This document shows positions 51,085 through 62,770 of a stretch of 64,000 nt of DNA, piece by piece (the first letter of the stretch is position 1; every line of letters begins with the position of its first letter). The notes under the pieces are model-generated. The model saw only the letters and a list, made by a program, of their open reading frames with translations. It made no database searches and was not told the origin of the DNA. The translations under genes and the position numbers were made by a program. This DNA comes from Ustulina deusta (taxonomy: Eukaryota > Ascomycota > Sordariomycetes > Xylariales > Xylariaceae), in the NCBI GenBank assembly GCA_023159155.1, contig JAJNNX010000020.1, forward strand, positions 124,001 through 188,000, in the 5' to 3' direction.

Positions 51085-54000
51085 ATATATTATAAAAAAC
51101 TTATTATTATTTTAAATAATAAACCAGAAGTAAATAATAAAAAACTTGCTATATCTAAGCTTATAAGCTTTTAAATAAAAAGTTTTAAATTAATTAAAAA
51201 TTTAACTGTTTATTAAAAACTAGTAACAAGCTTTAGTACTAAAAAAATAAATAGTAGCGCTTTTATTTTAAGCTTAAACTTTAAACTAAATATTAATATT
51301 TGCTAAAATAATAGTTTAAACTTTATAAAATAAAAAAATCTAAAAGATAAAAACTAACCCTATATAAAATATTTAAAGCTAATCAAAATAATTAAACTAT
51401 TTAATAATAATAATAACAAAGTATTAATTTAAAAACTAAAATTTATACTTAATATTTTTAGTAATAATAATAATTATAAGTTTTATATTAAATTTAGTAA
51501 TTAATATATAAATTATTATATTACTAAAAATAATTAGGCAAAAATATATAAATTATTTTAGTACTTAGTATTTATTATAAGTTTAAAACTTTTTAGGTTT
51601 AATATAAAGATTGCTATATACTAGCTATATATAATATAATAAATATTAATTTAATAATTTATATATAATATTTAAAATAGCTACTTAAAAAATATAATAA
51701 GTTTTAGTAAAATTATAAAAGTTTTATTTATGTTTGTTATGTTTGCTATAATTAAAGCTAACTATAAAAAAGTTATTAAATTTTAAAAAAATAAAGTTGC
51801 AATAAAAAATTAATAATATTTGCTTTAAAAACAAACAAAATATTATAATTGCTACCCTAGCTAGTTAGATTTGTTATATTTAATAAAATATATATATATT
51901 AGATCTAAAAATATATATAAAATTATAATATATATATTTTTATTATTAACTATTTATATTATACTATTTATAATAATATGTTTTTAAGCAGTTAAATTTT
52001 ATAAAATTTTTAATATAATATATATAGTAGCAATATATTTTAAACTTTTTATATAATATAATAATTATATTAAAAATTAATAGTTATATTATAAATAAAA
52101 TTATATATAATTAATTATTAGTATAACTATTTAATAACTTAATATTAATAAAAAAATATAGCTTTTTATTAAAAATTGCTTAATATTAAATAATTAGCTT
52201 ATATTAGTTAGCTAATATAATACTACTAAACTTTATATTATATATAATAATATAAATAACTAAGCTTTTAATAAAAATAGAAATATTATTATAAATTTAA
52301 TAAAAATAGTTTTTATATTTTTTAATAAAGCTTATTAGTATAATAGTACGCTAAACAGTCCTACTAACCCTTTTTAATTTTTGTATAGTTTTTAAAAAAT
52401 AAATATAAAAAAACTAATAGCTTTTATTATTTTAGCATTTATTTTTTTAAGTAGCCCAATCTAAATAGCTAATATTATAAATTATATTTTATATAGTAAA
52501 TATTTATAAAAATAAAAAAAATGTATTAGAAATATTAATAATACGTAATTTTTAAAAGTTATATAAACTAATTATAAATATTTTTTTAATAACTTATATT
52601 GTAATATAAACAAAAAAACTAAAACAAAGCTTTAAAACTGCTAAAAAATACTAAACAAGCTAGAAAAAAAATTAGTACTTTATTTATTAATAGCTTGTTA
52701 TCCTACTAATACTTTTAAAAAATAGCTAATTAAAAAAAAAAGTTATAAAATTACTATTAAATATATTAACTGCTTTACAAAAAATAGTCTTGTATAAAAT
52801 ACTTTTTAATATATAGTAACTAAAATATAAAGCTATATATAACGTTTATTATTTAAAAAAAAACAAAAATAAAAATAAAATAAATAAATAGGTCCTAAAC
52901 TAACCTAACAAAACATTAAAACTAGTCTGTTTAGTAATCGCAAAAATAATAATATTGCTGCTAAAATAAACCATAATTTAAAAAAAGCATAAATATACTT
53001 TATTTACGCTTTATCTATACTAAAATATACCTTTTTTTTGCTTATTTCCTAAACATAAATATTATTACAAACAATAATTTATACTATAAAATAATCAATT
53101 AGCTTAGAGTAATAGTATACTAAATATACTTTATTAAAAATTAAAACAAAATAATTAAAGTTTTTAAATAATCTTTATTTTAGCTCTACTATAAAAAATT
53201 TATTTAGTAATTACTTAAATTTAATTAGCTTTGCTAGTTTATAAACAATATGCTATTTTATAGATTGCAAGCACTAATTATAAATAACCTAGGTCTATAA
53301 AACAAAATAAATATCCGCTATATAATAATATTTATATAATTATTTTTATTAGTATTTATTACTTATATATTTTTTGCTTACAAGTATAAAAAAAATATTA
53401 AAATAGTCTTATTTAATATTATAACAAAAAATAATATAAGTATTACTAATAATAAATATAAACAAAATTAAATTCTAAATAATCTAAATTTGCTATATAA
53501 TTACTTGTTTTTAAATAAGATTATTATTTTAATATACCAAATTTATAAAATAATATTAAATTTTTAAAAAATAAACTATTATATTATAATAAAGCTAGCT
53601 ATATTAGCTAAAACTAAAAAATAAATAATAGCAAAAATAAATTAGCAAAAATAAAAATTATAATTTATAATAGTAATACTTTATAATAAGTATAATTTTG
53701 CTAAGTTATTACGCTTATTTTAAAAAACAAATTATAATAAAATATTAATATAAAAAAAAAATAAGATCTTTTAGGATAAATTTATATAATAAACTATTAT
53801 ATTATTTAAAAGCTATATAGTTTTATTTTTTATAAAAAGTTGCTATATTATTATATTTATTAATAAAAAACTTATTACTATTTGTTTAAAAAACTATAAT
53901 ATTAATAATAAAATAAATTTTATTTTTTTATATTTTTATACTTAAAAATCTAAAACATATAGTTTTTAGTAGTTTTTTAGCTAATATATTATTAATCTAT

Positions 54001-55320
54001 TGCTATAATAAAATAAAAATTATATAAATTGTTTTAATAATATATTTTTTATATTTTTAAAACATATTAATTTAATATTTATATAATAATATATTAAAAA
54101 TATTTTATTTATTATAGCTTATATATAATATTAGCTAGTTTTAACTATTAAAATTATTTTATTATTTTTATTGCTTTTAATATTTAGTACGCTAGTTCGC
54201 CTAAAAATTTAGATTTTAAATTTTTTTACTTAATATTTAAAATAATATTTATACTTTTTAGTAAGTAATAAAAATATAAAGTTTAAAATATTTTTAATTT
54301 TAATTTATAAAGCTAGTTTTTAAAAGTATTTATAAACACGTCTATTTTTAACTTTAAAATATTTTTTATTTTTTATTTTTATATTTTTAAGCTTATTTAA
54401 AAAATTTAATATATTTTATAAGATTTTTACTAGCTATAGTATTAGCTAAAGCTCTATGCTATAAAAAAATTAAATATTTATATTAAGTATTAAAAAAAAA
54501 CAAATATTAAAGTAAAAATTATTTTTTTTATATTTTTTATATAACGTTTTATTATTTATAATTAGACTTTTAAAAATATTATAAAATAGTATAAAAAATG
54601 CTTTAACTATATTTAAACAGGTTTGCTTTATAATATTTATAATTAAATAGTTTAATTAGTTAAGCTTTTAAACATACAATTTAAAAAAAAAAAACTTTAA
54701 AAATTAAACTTACTATATATTTTTAATAGTTTAAAAATGCCGGTATATTACAAATTGTTTAAATTATATATAAAAATATAAAAAATTAAAAGTATTATTT
54801 TTGCGATTTTTTTAAAATTAGCTTTATTACTAAATATTTATAAGATCTAGAACTACTTATAGTAATATTAGTTTTATAAAAATTTGCTTATTAATTTAGT
54901 TAAATATATTATAGATTATAATTAGCTTTTTATTTAAAGTTATAAAACATAAGCTATATTATATTTATTTATTATAATAAATATTTTATAAAAATTCTAA
55001 ATATATAATAAGTTTTTATAACTAGGAACTATATTAAACTAACTATAAATAATACTAAGTAATAGCTTTATTGCTATAAAATTATTTTTAAAAAGTTTCA
55101 TAAACTATTTTAGATTATTATTTTAAAAATATAGCTTTTTATTTTTTATAAACTTTTTATATAGCATTTTATTTTAAAAAAGCAATATTTTTACTAAAGT
55201 TCTTAAGTAAACTATAAAAAATCTTATAGAATATATACTAACGTTAATATATAAATTGTTTTTTAGATCGAAATAAAACTTAAAAAGCAATAATTAAAAA
55301 AAGCATATAGTTTATATTAG
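51085..55320. repeat. RIP-degraded AT-rich block (right part)
   Basis: About 4.2 kb with the same TpA-rich decay as the left block. No frame survives and no family could be named. It is the outer flank of the copia insertion, so it was probably an older element into which copia inserted. Confidence 0.65.
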
Positions 55321-55737
55321 TTTAAGCCTAACCTGAGGCTCTATATAATAAATTTAGGGATCGGTAACTTTAGGCTATGGCTTAACCGTTGTAATATTTT
55401 TAAACTTGCCGGTCTGGAGCTCTTCGGACATACTTATACTGTTCAAACATTTATAAAAAGTCAGGCTTCAGAAATTCCTTATGAACTAACTAAAGTTTGG
55501 CCTGTTGGGTTAGTCCAACAAAGAATATACAGAATATAAAGGTATTGCAGGGTCAATCCAACTGATCTTTTTATCCCTCGCGCTGCTAGTGGAGGGGCGC
55601 AACATGGCAAGCCGACGTGGCCACACACACACATCCGGCCCAAAGCTCGGCCGAGGCGCTATTCATCCAATATACTACAACTGCCATCCTTGAGCTGTAG
55701 GATCTTACGGGCTGTATGATTGAATTATTAAAAAGAT

Positions 55738-55850
55738 TGTAGCACGTAACGATCTTTAGGGGGGCAACGGGATCGCGGGCTGGCGCGGGGCTGGCGTCCA
55801 CCCTGTACTCTCACTAAACACAATCCGTCAGGGGAACATTACAGTTACAC
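55738..55850 (+). repeat. Diverged direct repeat, left copy
   Basis: AGCACGTAACGATC, then GGATCGCGGGCTGGC, CTGGCGTCC and CAATCCGTCAGGGGAACATT match in order the copy at 60174-60268. Differences are mostly transitions, and there is one gap of about 7 nt. The two copies bracket the Argonaute relic. Confidence 0.65.
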
Positions 55851-56181
55851 GATGTTTTGTATCGGAACATGAAGCTCGCATGTTTCGTCATTGACGAGGC
55901 CCATTTATACGAGTCAATGGCCTTGGGTGTCGTACTGATAGATTGACTTACGTAGCAACGGATTGCCCACGATCTTTGATAGGGCAAGGGACCAAAAGCA
56001 ACCATCCCCCACAGAGAGGGGTTACCAAAGTTGTTATACGCCGCCAGTTGCAGCGCCCAATCCTGCCCCATTAACTGTATCCAAGCCGACACCTAAGACG
56101 AACGACATAGTATACATATAGCAGCCTGTCACTCGTGCAAGTGTGGCCCACCTTAGTGCCAGCGCCTCGCCATCTCGTCAA

Positions 56182-59100
56182 ATGTCCAGAAACCCGGCCG
56201 ATCGTGGACGAAGCGAAGGAAAGGGCAAAGGCCGAGGCCAGCCGGTACCCTTCCACCATCGGGACGGTGGATCAGGGTCCCGCGATGATTGCGGCGTCCT
56301 ACGAAGAGGAGATAGAGGAGGCGGTCGTGGAGACCATCATTCGCCGCAGAGTGAACGAGGCCGAGGTCGTGGGGTCCCTACTGGACCTAAGGTTTATAGG
56401 CAAGTCTACCCATCCATCGTCTTGATCTTCTAGTTGCTTCTCGTAGCTGACGAAAGCTGTACATGTAGGCAGGCCGAGCAGCAGACAGGATTCGATAGGT
56501 ATGTTGAACAAATCGAAAACAAGTATGTTGCCGAATTGAAGACCAAGCAGCCGAGCGAAACAAATCTACTACGGCCGGGATATAGGGCGGCAGAGAAAAA
56601 CGTCTTGCTATGGACCAATTACTTCAACCTTTATTCGAAAGCTAAGGTAAAGCTTTATTGTTATGGCGTTACTATTATGCTGGACAATAAAGAAAGAGTA
56701 CTAGCAGGCAAAAGAGCAAAGATAATTATTAAGCTTCTTTTGGAAGAGCACTTCTTTTTTTATAAATATAATATTGCGACAGATTTTGGGTCGAATCTGA
56801 TTTTTTGTAATAAGCTTGATTTGTAAAGCAATAAATATATTGTTACCTACCTAGCAAAAAAAAAAAACGTTCTAGCGCCAGATATAAAAAAGTACTACAT
56901 TTGCATCTAGCCTACGGGATCTTTAACGCTATTTAAGCTAATTAATTATTTTACTTCGACGCAAGCAAGCTTAATGTTTGGTTTTTAAAATAAAATTATT
57001 TATGTTTTGAACATTATTTTTGGCTATTATCCAAAAGCGGAACTTTTAGTAATAACTATTGTAGGGAACTAATATTTTAGTATGAATGCTAGCGCTTAGG
57101 ACATTATGGACCTTGGTAGGGGGTTATGGGCGATCCGAGGGTTTTTTATGAGTGTTCGAGCTACGACTGCTTGTATTTTTGTTAATGTCTAAGTCAGAAA
57201 CATAGCTTTTTATAACGTAGGGTCTTTTAATCAGGTTATAAACGCTTTTATGTCGGCTAACCCTAGTGAGGTTGCTTTACTTGCATTTATAAAAAGCCTG
57301 TCTGTGAATGTTATACCTAATGTCTAAAAGAAGCTAGGCCACTGCACTCCTAGGATCAACATAGTTTAAGGTTTTGTAACAAAGGACGATGGTCACAACC
57401 TGGTAAATTGCCTAATAGTGTTACGATTAGGCGCTGGTGCAAAAGAAGTATAGTTCTTTTTGCATAGCTCCGCGAGTGCTTCTATAAGCAAACTTGCAGC
57501 TATAGCTGGTAGAGGGGGCAAGAAGGGTAAAAGAGGGGTTAGAGCTGGCCCGGCACTACTGTCCACGGGTGGATATATTAGCGTATTTGATTTCTTTAAA
57601 GAAGGCAAGTCTTCGATGTTACTCAAAAACGAAGAATATTGCTAGAACTAATGGTCATAGTGTATAATATTATTATCAAGGATTTAAATTTGCTTGTTGT
57701 CAACATTGCTAGTAAAGACGAACCTTACTATTTACCGGCTGAGGTGTGCGAAGTTATACCCGGTCAGCGTGCAAAGCCGAATGATTCGCTAAAGCAGCAG
57801 ATAAGTCGCTTTGCGGTGCGGCAACCTTTTTAGAACATTTAGTCCATTGTTAATTCTGGCGGTCGGTTGCTGGGATTCGAGCCAACCAACGCAACGCTAG
57901 TACGGAAAATCTTGCCAAAAGCGAGCAATAAGGCTAACCTGCATACAGAATGCATTTGATATAAGTGTGCCGCTAAGATTGATAATTATTCCTGGCCGAG
58001 TATTGAGTGTTCCTATAATCAAATATTCTGGTGCTGGTTTAAAGTAGCCAAGATTTGGCAGTTGGGATATATAGTCGGTAAAGTTTGCTATAGGGGGCAA
58101 TCTGCCCTCGTAGACTTTTTTGCATATTTCTTAGCAGGGTGCCTGCAGCCCTTAGAAAACAGACCAGGTTTTTATTGCCAAGCTCTAAAAGTTCTAAAAT
58201 AAACTTAGAAAACTTGGCATTTTAGCCTTAAACTATATACCGGGGATAAATATTGCCTTTAATGCTTAATAGATTAAATCTAGAATTAATTATTATATAT
58301 ATAAAATTGCTATTAACCCAAAGCAGCCCTAAATAATTTTAGTGATTATTCTAGATAGACAGACTAGTATTTATAATTATATCAAGTATATTTATAATAT
58401 TAAAAAAAGCATTTTTAATATTTATATCCTAGATTCGAAGTTCTTTAAAGCAAATTTGTAGCATTTGGCTAATATTCGTTTTAAGTTCAATCTAAAGCTA
58501 GGCAGTACAAACTATTTAATTAAACCTGAAAAATTAAAGTTTATTAGGCAAAAAAAAACTATAGTTATTAAAATTAATATGACTTATTTATTCTTTAGTT
58601 TTTTATTAGCGGTTCTAAGTATTACTAGAATTGTTGCATTAATTAATAAATTGCTTAAGTAATAGCTAGCTAATATTTGGGTCTAGCCAGCTTGTTAAAA
58701 AATAGTTACCGATCTAGATTCTATGTTTAAGTTGCATTTTCTATTCTGGAGAAAAAGAAACAAAAATCTATTAAAAAATATCCTTGTATATAGAAACAGG
58801 GTATCTAAAAGCTAGTATAGTATTGTATTAAATAAAGAACTTTTTGTTTTCTGTGCTGCCTATTAGGCAATATATTCTATTTAAGATATTAAATATAATA
58901 AGCTGCGTATTATTGTTATTATTGTTAGGAAGCGTTATAATATATGCTTTTACCCCATAAAAAAAAAACGCAAACTATAGGGGTAACCCTATAAATAGTA
59001 CTATTGTTAATTGTAGCATTACTAACACTTGCAACTAGGATTTTTTTTTTTAAGCATATACCGCGGTTTAAAGCACGGCTTGGCTAGCTTACTACTATAT

Positions 59101-59413
59101 TATTTATAACCAAATTTTTTGCAGTACTGAATTACTTGCGTAGTTTATAACTGCTACGGATACTCTTGAGAACTTGACACATAATATGTGCTACCTTTTT
59201 GGAAGAGCAACCAAAGCTATAAGTATTTGCCCTCTAGCATACTACGCCGATCTTGTTTGTACAAGAGCTCGATGTTACTTAAAAGACACATTTGATCCCC
59301 CTCCGTCAGCAAGTCCCGATGCAACCTCGGCAGGGACGGGTGCATCTCGAGCTCTAGATGCTAGTGCAGTGAAAATACATCCTAATATCAGGAATGCTAT
59401 GTTTTATATATAA
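56182..59413 (+). pseudogene. Argonaute (QDE-2-like) relic, RIP-decayed
   Basis: Small-RNA-guided Argonaute, core of RNA silencing. ATG 56182 opens an Arg/Gly-rich N terminus (GRSEGKGKGRGQP). Exon 1 ends at 56399; a GC-AG intron (56400-56468, donor GCAAGT) leads to RPGYRAAEKNVLLWTNYF and YNIATDFGSNL (N domain), then stop at 56824. L1 reads DLGRGLWAIRGFFMSVRAT (57109 on). PAZ shows TGGYISVFDFFKE, a second GC-AG intron (57605-57660), then SYLPAEVC-like YYLPAEVCEVIPGQ and SRFAVRQPF. Intron 57900-57948 precedes NAFDISVPLRLIIIPGRVLS. PIWI: IVIKINMTYLF near 58561 (GIDVTHP, Asp to Asn), VYRNRVSKSQYSIVLN near 58785 (YRDGVSE, Asp to Asn), and an undamaged C terminus MCYLFGRATK...YYADLVCTRARCYL, ending NAMFYI at 59413. 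Many CAA/CAG-to-stop changes; not functional as read. Damage is patchy. Confidence 0.85.
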
Positions 59414-59600
59414 TTCTTCTTTTTTAGAGGGGGGGAAGGGAGGGGGGTTCAGAAATAATCGAGCTAGTCAATTGAGGGTGTATTATGTTGTATAGTTCTA
59501 AGTGCTCTGTCTGAGGTGTATCCTAGCAACTAGTGTGGCGGGCTCTCAGGGGTTTAGCAGAGGGCGTGCTCTGTAACTAGGCGCTAAGCCTGCTACTTTA

Positions 59601-60083
59601 TTGCCCCGCGTAGGAACTTTGGACGGAACTGACCACTGGAAGTCTTTATTCGCTCTGATTCGTAATCACCTCCCAAGGCTTGAGTTATCTATACAACTAT
59701 GCATTGCAGAAGGTCGTCTTGTCCTATTGTACCAAGCGGAACACAAGGATGGAGAGGAGGAATTTGAACATGATTTTGACGTCGGGGGCAATCATGAAAG
59801 CTGGACGACGGCAATCCAAGCGGTAGAAGCTAGCCACTGGCCGCTATTAAGACGAACGCTGGGGCATCCGCTAAGGAAACATAAGCCGAGAAGCCATCGT
59901 CGAATATATAGTCTGGGATATCGTTGCTGGCTTCACTGGGCAAATGCTGATACTGTACCTGGAGCAACACATGACAATCTATATCTCACACATATTCTTT
60001 CTCCTGGGAGCAGAAGCTGGAAAGGCGAAGTCGGCCGAGATCACCTACCTATAGGGCACCTGAGCGCGGCACGGATGCTGTAA
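59601..60083 (+). CDS. Unassigned open frame downstream of the Argonaute relic
   Basis: A 160-codon frame without an ATG at its start and without recognised family marks. It contains an acidic patch (HKDGEEEFEHDFDVGG) and a Trp/His-rich part. Normal GC content survives between two RIP-hit relics. It may be an exon of an unknown gene or chance. Confidence 0.2.
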   Translation: MPRVGTLDGTDHWKSLFALIRNHLPRLELSIQLCIAEGRLVLLYQAEHKDGEEEFEHDFDVGGNHESWTTAIQAVEASHWPLLRRTLGHPLRKHKPRSHRRIYSLGYRCWLHWANADTVPGATHDNLYLTHILSPGSRSWKGEVGRDHLPIGHLSAARML

Positions 60084-60173
60084 TTTCTAGTAGGCCCAAG
60101 TTGCTCCTAGAGAATAACGGGGCGGGGCACTGGCCGCCAAGTGGCTGGCTAACAAACATTCGGGATGGGGCAG

Positions 60174-60268
60174 AAGCACGTGGCGATCCTTAGAGACAGC
60201 AGGATTGCGGACTGGCACTGGCGTCCTCCTCCACTATGGTCCCAATTCGTTAGGGGAGCACTACAGCA
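60174..60268 (+). repeat. Diverged direct repeat, right copy
   Basis: AGCACGTGGCGATC, GGATTGCGGACTGGC, CTGGCGTCC and CAATTCGTTAGGGGAGCACT pair with the left copy at 55738-55850. It lies within a short open frame (60165-60458, HVAILRDSRIADWHWRPPP). The left copy, read in the same sense, gives a decayed version (HVTIFRG...SVRGTLQ). The repeat may therefore be an old coding segment. Confidence 0.65.
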
Positions 60269-60563
60269 GTGGAGTAGGCACATACATAAACGCCCTAGCA
60301 GGGACCAGAGGCTCACAAGCCACATGTACTTCTGTATATCGACATTGCTTTACCCATTGAATGGATTAATCCTCTCTTTGTTATCAAATCTAGCCAGGAC
60401 GTTGGAATCTGTACCTTGCGCACGTTTTCACACTAGATCCCTACCTATGCATACTTAATTGCCAACTAAATTAGCATTTTTTCCCCATGATCTATTAGCT
60501 CGATGATTCGAATGGCCCTTTAGACGCCCTGGCGCTACCCCTAGTCCTGCCGGAAGACCCATC

Positions 60564-60590
60564 CGGACTCTCTTCGCTATGGAGAGTCCT
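60564..60590. other. Inverted repeat (hairpin)
   Basis: GGACTCTC and GAGAGTCC face each other across a loop of about 9-10 nt, just before the start of the AT-rich RecQ relic. It could be a transcript hairpin or an element end; nothing more can be said. Confidence 0.4.
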
Positions 60591-60719
60591 GCATTAAAGC
60601 GTTAAAAACTAGAGACTAGCTTGGTTTCCGTAGATTGTTGCTCATTATTACGGTGTTTCAGCTTTACGTTTCTAGACTTATTACAAAATACTGCCGCCTC
60701 TTCGAATAGAATTAGAGCC

Positions 60720-62770
60720 TATATTTTATTATTAGTAAGCTGCTTGCGAATTTTTCTATTTTATTTATACTAATAGTTTAATAGAAAAATATAAAGTCCA
60801 GCTTTAATTTAAACCAAGATTATAGAAATAAAAGTTATTATATTGCAGTAATACTTATCCCGTTTTAAATATAAAACATATACCAAAAAAGCATAAAAAA
60901 ACATATAAAAAGCAATTAATTTTATTTTAAAGCTTAAGAAAAACTAAAATAGTATTAATTTTAATAATCAAATAAATATATCTACTAAATTTAAAAATAA
61001 AAAACTAATTAAAAACTAGTTATTAAATCTATTTACTATAAATTTAAGTATTATTTCTAACAACTTATTAAATATTTTTAATTTATTTTTAGCTAAGCTT
61101 ATTACTTTTGTTAATATAAATTTTATATTTGCTAAACTTAAAAAAGTAGAACATAACTTTAATTTTTAGCTTTTATTTTTAATAAAAACGTAACTAATAC
61201 TAAATCTATCTAATTCTAGACTAATAAACTACTTTTAGTTAAATAAAATATAATAAGTTTTTAAAAACTAGTTTTAAATATCCAGATTTAAATATAATCA
61301 ACTAGAAACTATAAATATAACGTTTATTAATAAAAATACCTTTGTACTAATACTAACTAGCAGTAAGAAATCTCTATACTACTAACTTTTTGCTATAGTA
61401 CAAAGCAGAAAAACTTATAAAATTACGTTTATTATATGTTTTTTTTTAGCCTAATATATAACTAAGTAAAACATTTTAAAGCGTTTAATATTAGTATAGT
61501 AGCCCTAAACAGCAAAAAAATAATAAAAAATTAAAATTATATTATAGAAATTTTTAAGCTTAATAGTCCTAAGTAGTATATTAATTTTTTTTATATTACT
61601 TCTAAAATAATTACTTAAAGCAAAGCTTTTTTAAGCTGTTTTAATATTTTATATTAGAACAAAAAGCTTATACGTTTTATTATTAATAAAATATATTGTA
61701 TAAATTAATAGGGCTACAATTTTTAACCCAATTATAAAAAGCTAGGTCCCTTTAAAAAGAATTTTTTTAATATTTTATTAATACTTTTAACTATAATAAT
61801 AACTAAAAATATTATTACTAATATAAAATATAATTTAATTATTAATATATATTAAAGTTTTCTTTAAAGCTTTAATTGTTTAAACCTATATTATATAGTT
61901 CTTAAAAAAAAATATAATATAAAAACTATAACAAAGCTAATTAATACTAAATATAGCGGAATAACTAATATTATATATATATTATTTCGTAGCTTAACTA
62001 AAACAATCGCTACAAAACTACAGAAATATAGCATTCTTTCTTATTATTATTATGTTTTAATAATAACATATAAAAAAGTTTAAATATAGCAGATATAGCA
62101 AAGAAGCAATATTAAGGTTGTAGTTGCTACTATTATATTTAGTATAAGTATTAACAAGCCTAACATACGTTTTATCATTCACTAATTATTACTAAAAAGT
62201 TTTAAAAGATACTATTAAAAGACTAGCCGTACTAGCCGAAATGGCAAACCGTTTAAATACTATCTATACTTTAGCTATAGCAATTTTTACACGCTCCAAA
62301 GACTAATCAATAATAGCAACAGCAGTCCGTAATAAAAAGCAAGGCAGAAAAACCTTTTAAAAAAAGTTATTGCTTTTTATAACAACTAAACGGATTGCCG
62401 CCGAGTTGAGATCTTTTGCTACTTTAAAGAATCATTTCCCAAAGCGAAATGCAATACTAGTTGCAATAACTGCAAAGCAAGCACTATCTTACCAATAGTA
62501 AACTTTACGCAGTATGCTATAGCAGTATTAAAGCTTATATAATATTATAAAAAGCTAACACCGATACAATATATTAATATTTTAATAAAAAAAAAACAAA
62601 ATTTAATTAAAAAGGTCCCAAAATATACTATAGTATAGCTAAGCATATTATAAAATATAATATATATTATATTTTTAATAGACTAACTGCTAATAATATA
62701 TTAAAAAAAAAATATTATTTATTATAGTAGCAAAATAACTATATAATATTTTTAGGTATAATTATATTTT
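60720..62770 (+). pseudogene. RecQ DNA helicase (BLM/Sgs1/QDE-3 class) relic, RIP-decayed
   Basis: ATP-dependent 3'-5' DNA helicase relic, read with stops ignored. Motif I at about 61335-61410: FVLILTSSKKSLYY (for VLMPTGGGKSLCYQ), followed by FAIVQSRKTYKITFII. A possible motif II lies near 61690-61745 (FNPIIK for FRPDYK). Motif IV near 61965 is SGITNI...LTKTIATKLQKYSI. Motif V near 62110 is IKVVVATIIFSISINKPNI. Motif VI near 62210 is KTSRTSRNGKP (for QETGRAGRDGKP), then YLYFSYS. The RecQ zinc site is nearly undamaged at 62391-62480: DCRRVEIFCYFKESF, then CNTSCNNC. An RQC winged-helix remnant follows to about 62760 (LTPIQYINILIKKK, IVYSSK-like YYSSKITI). The RQC region places it with BLM/Sgs1/QDE-3 rather than short RecQ forms. 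Start and end are approximate. Changes are G-to-A and C-to-T type. The strand is the same as the Argonaute relic. Confidence 0.82.

Noticed and set aside
55586..56092. Minus-strand frames before the Argonaute relic
   Set aside because: No family marks; they run opposite the repeat that has a better plus-strand explanation.
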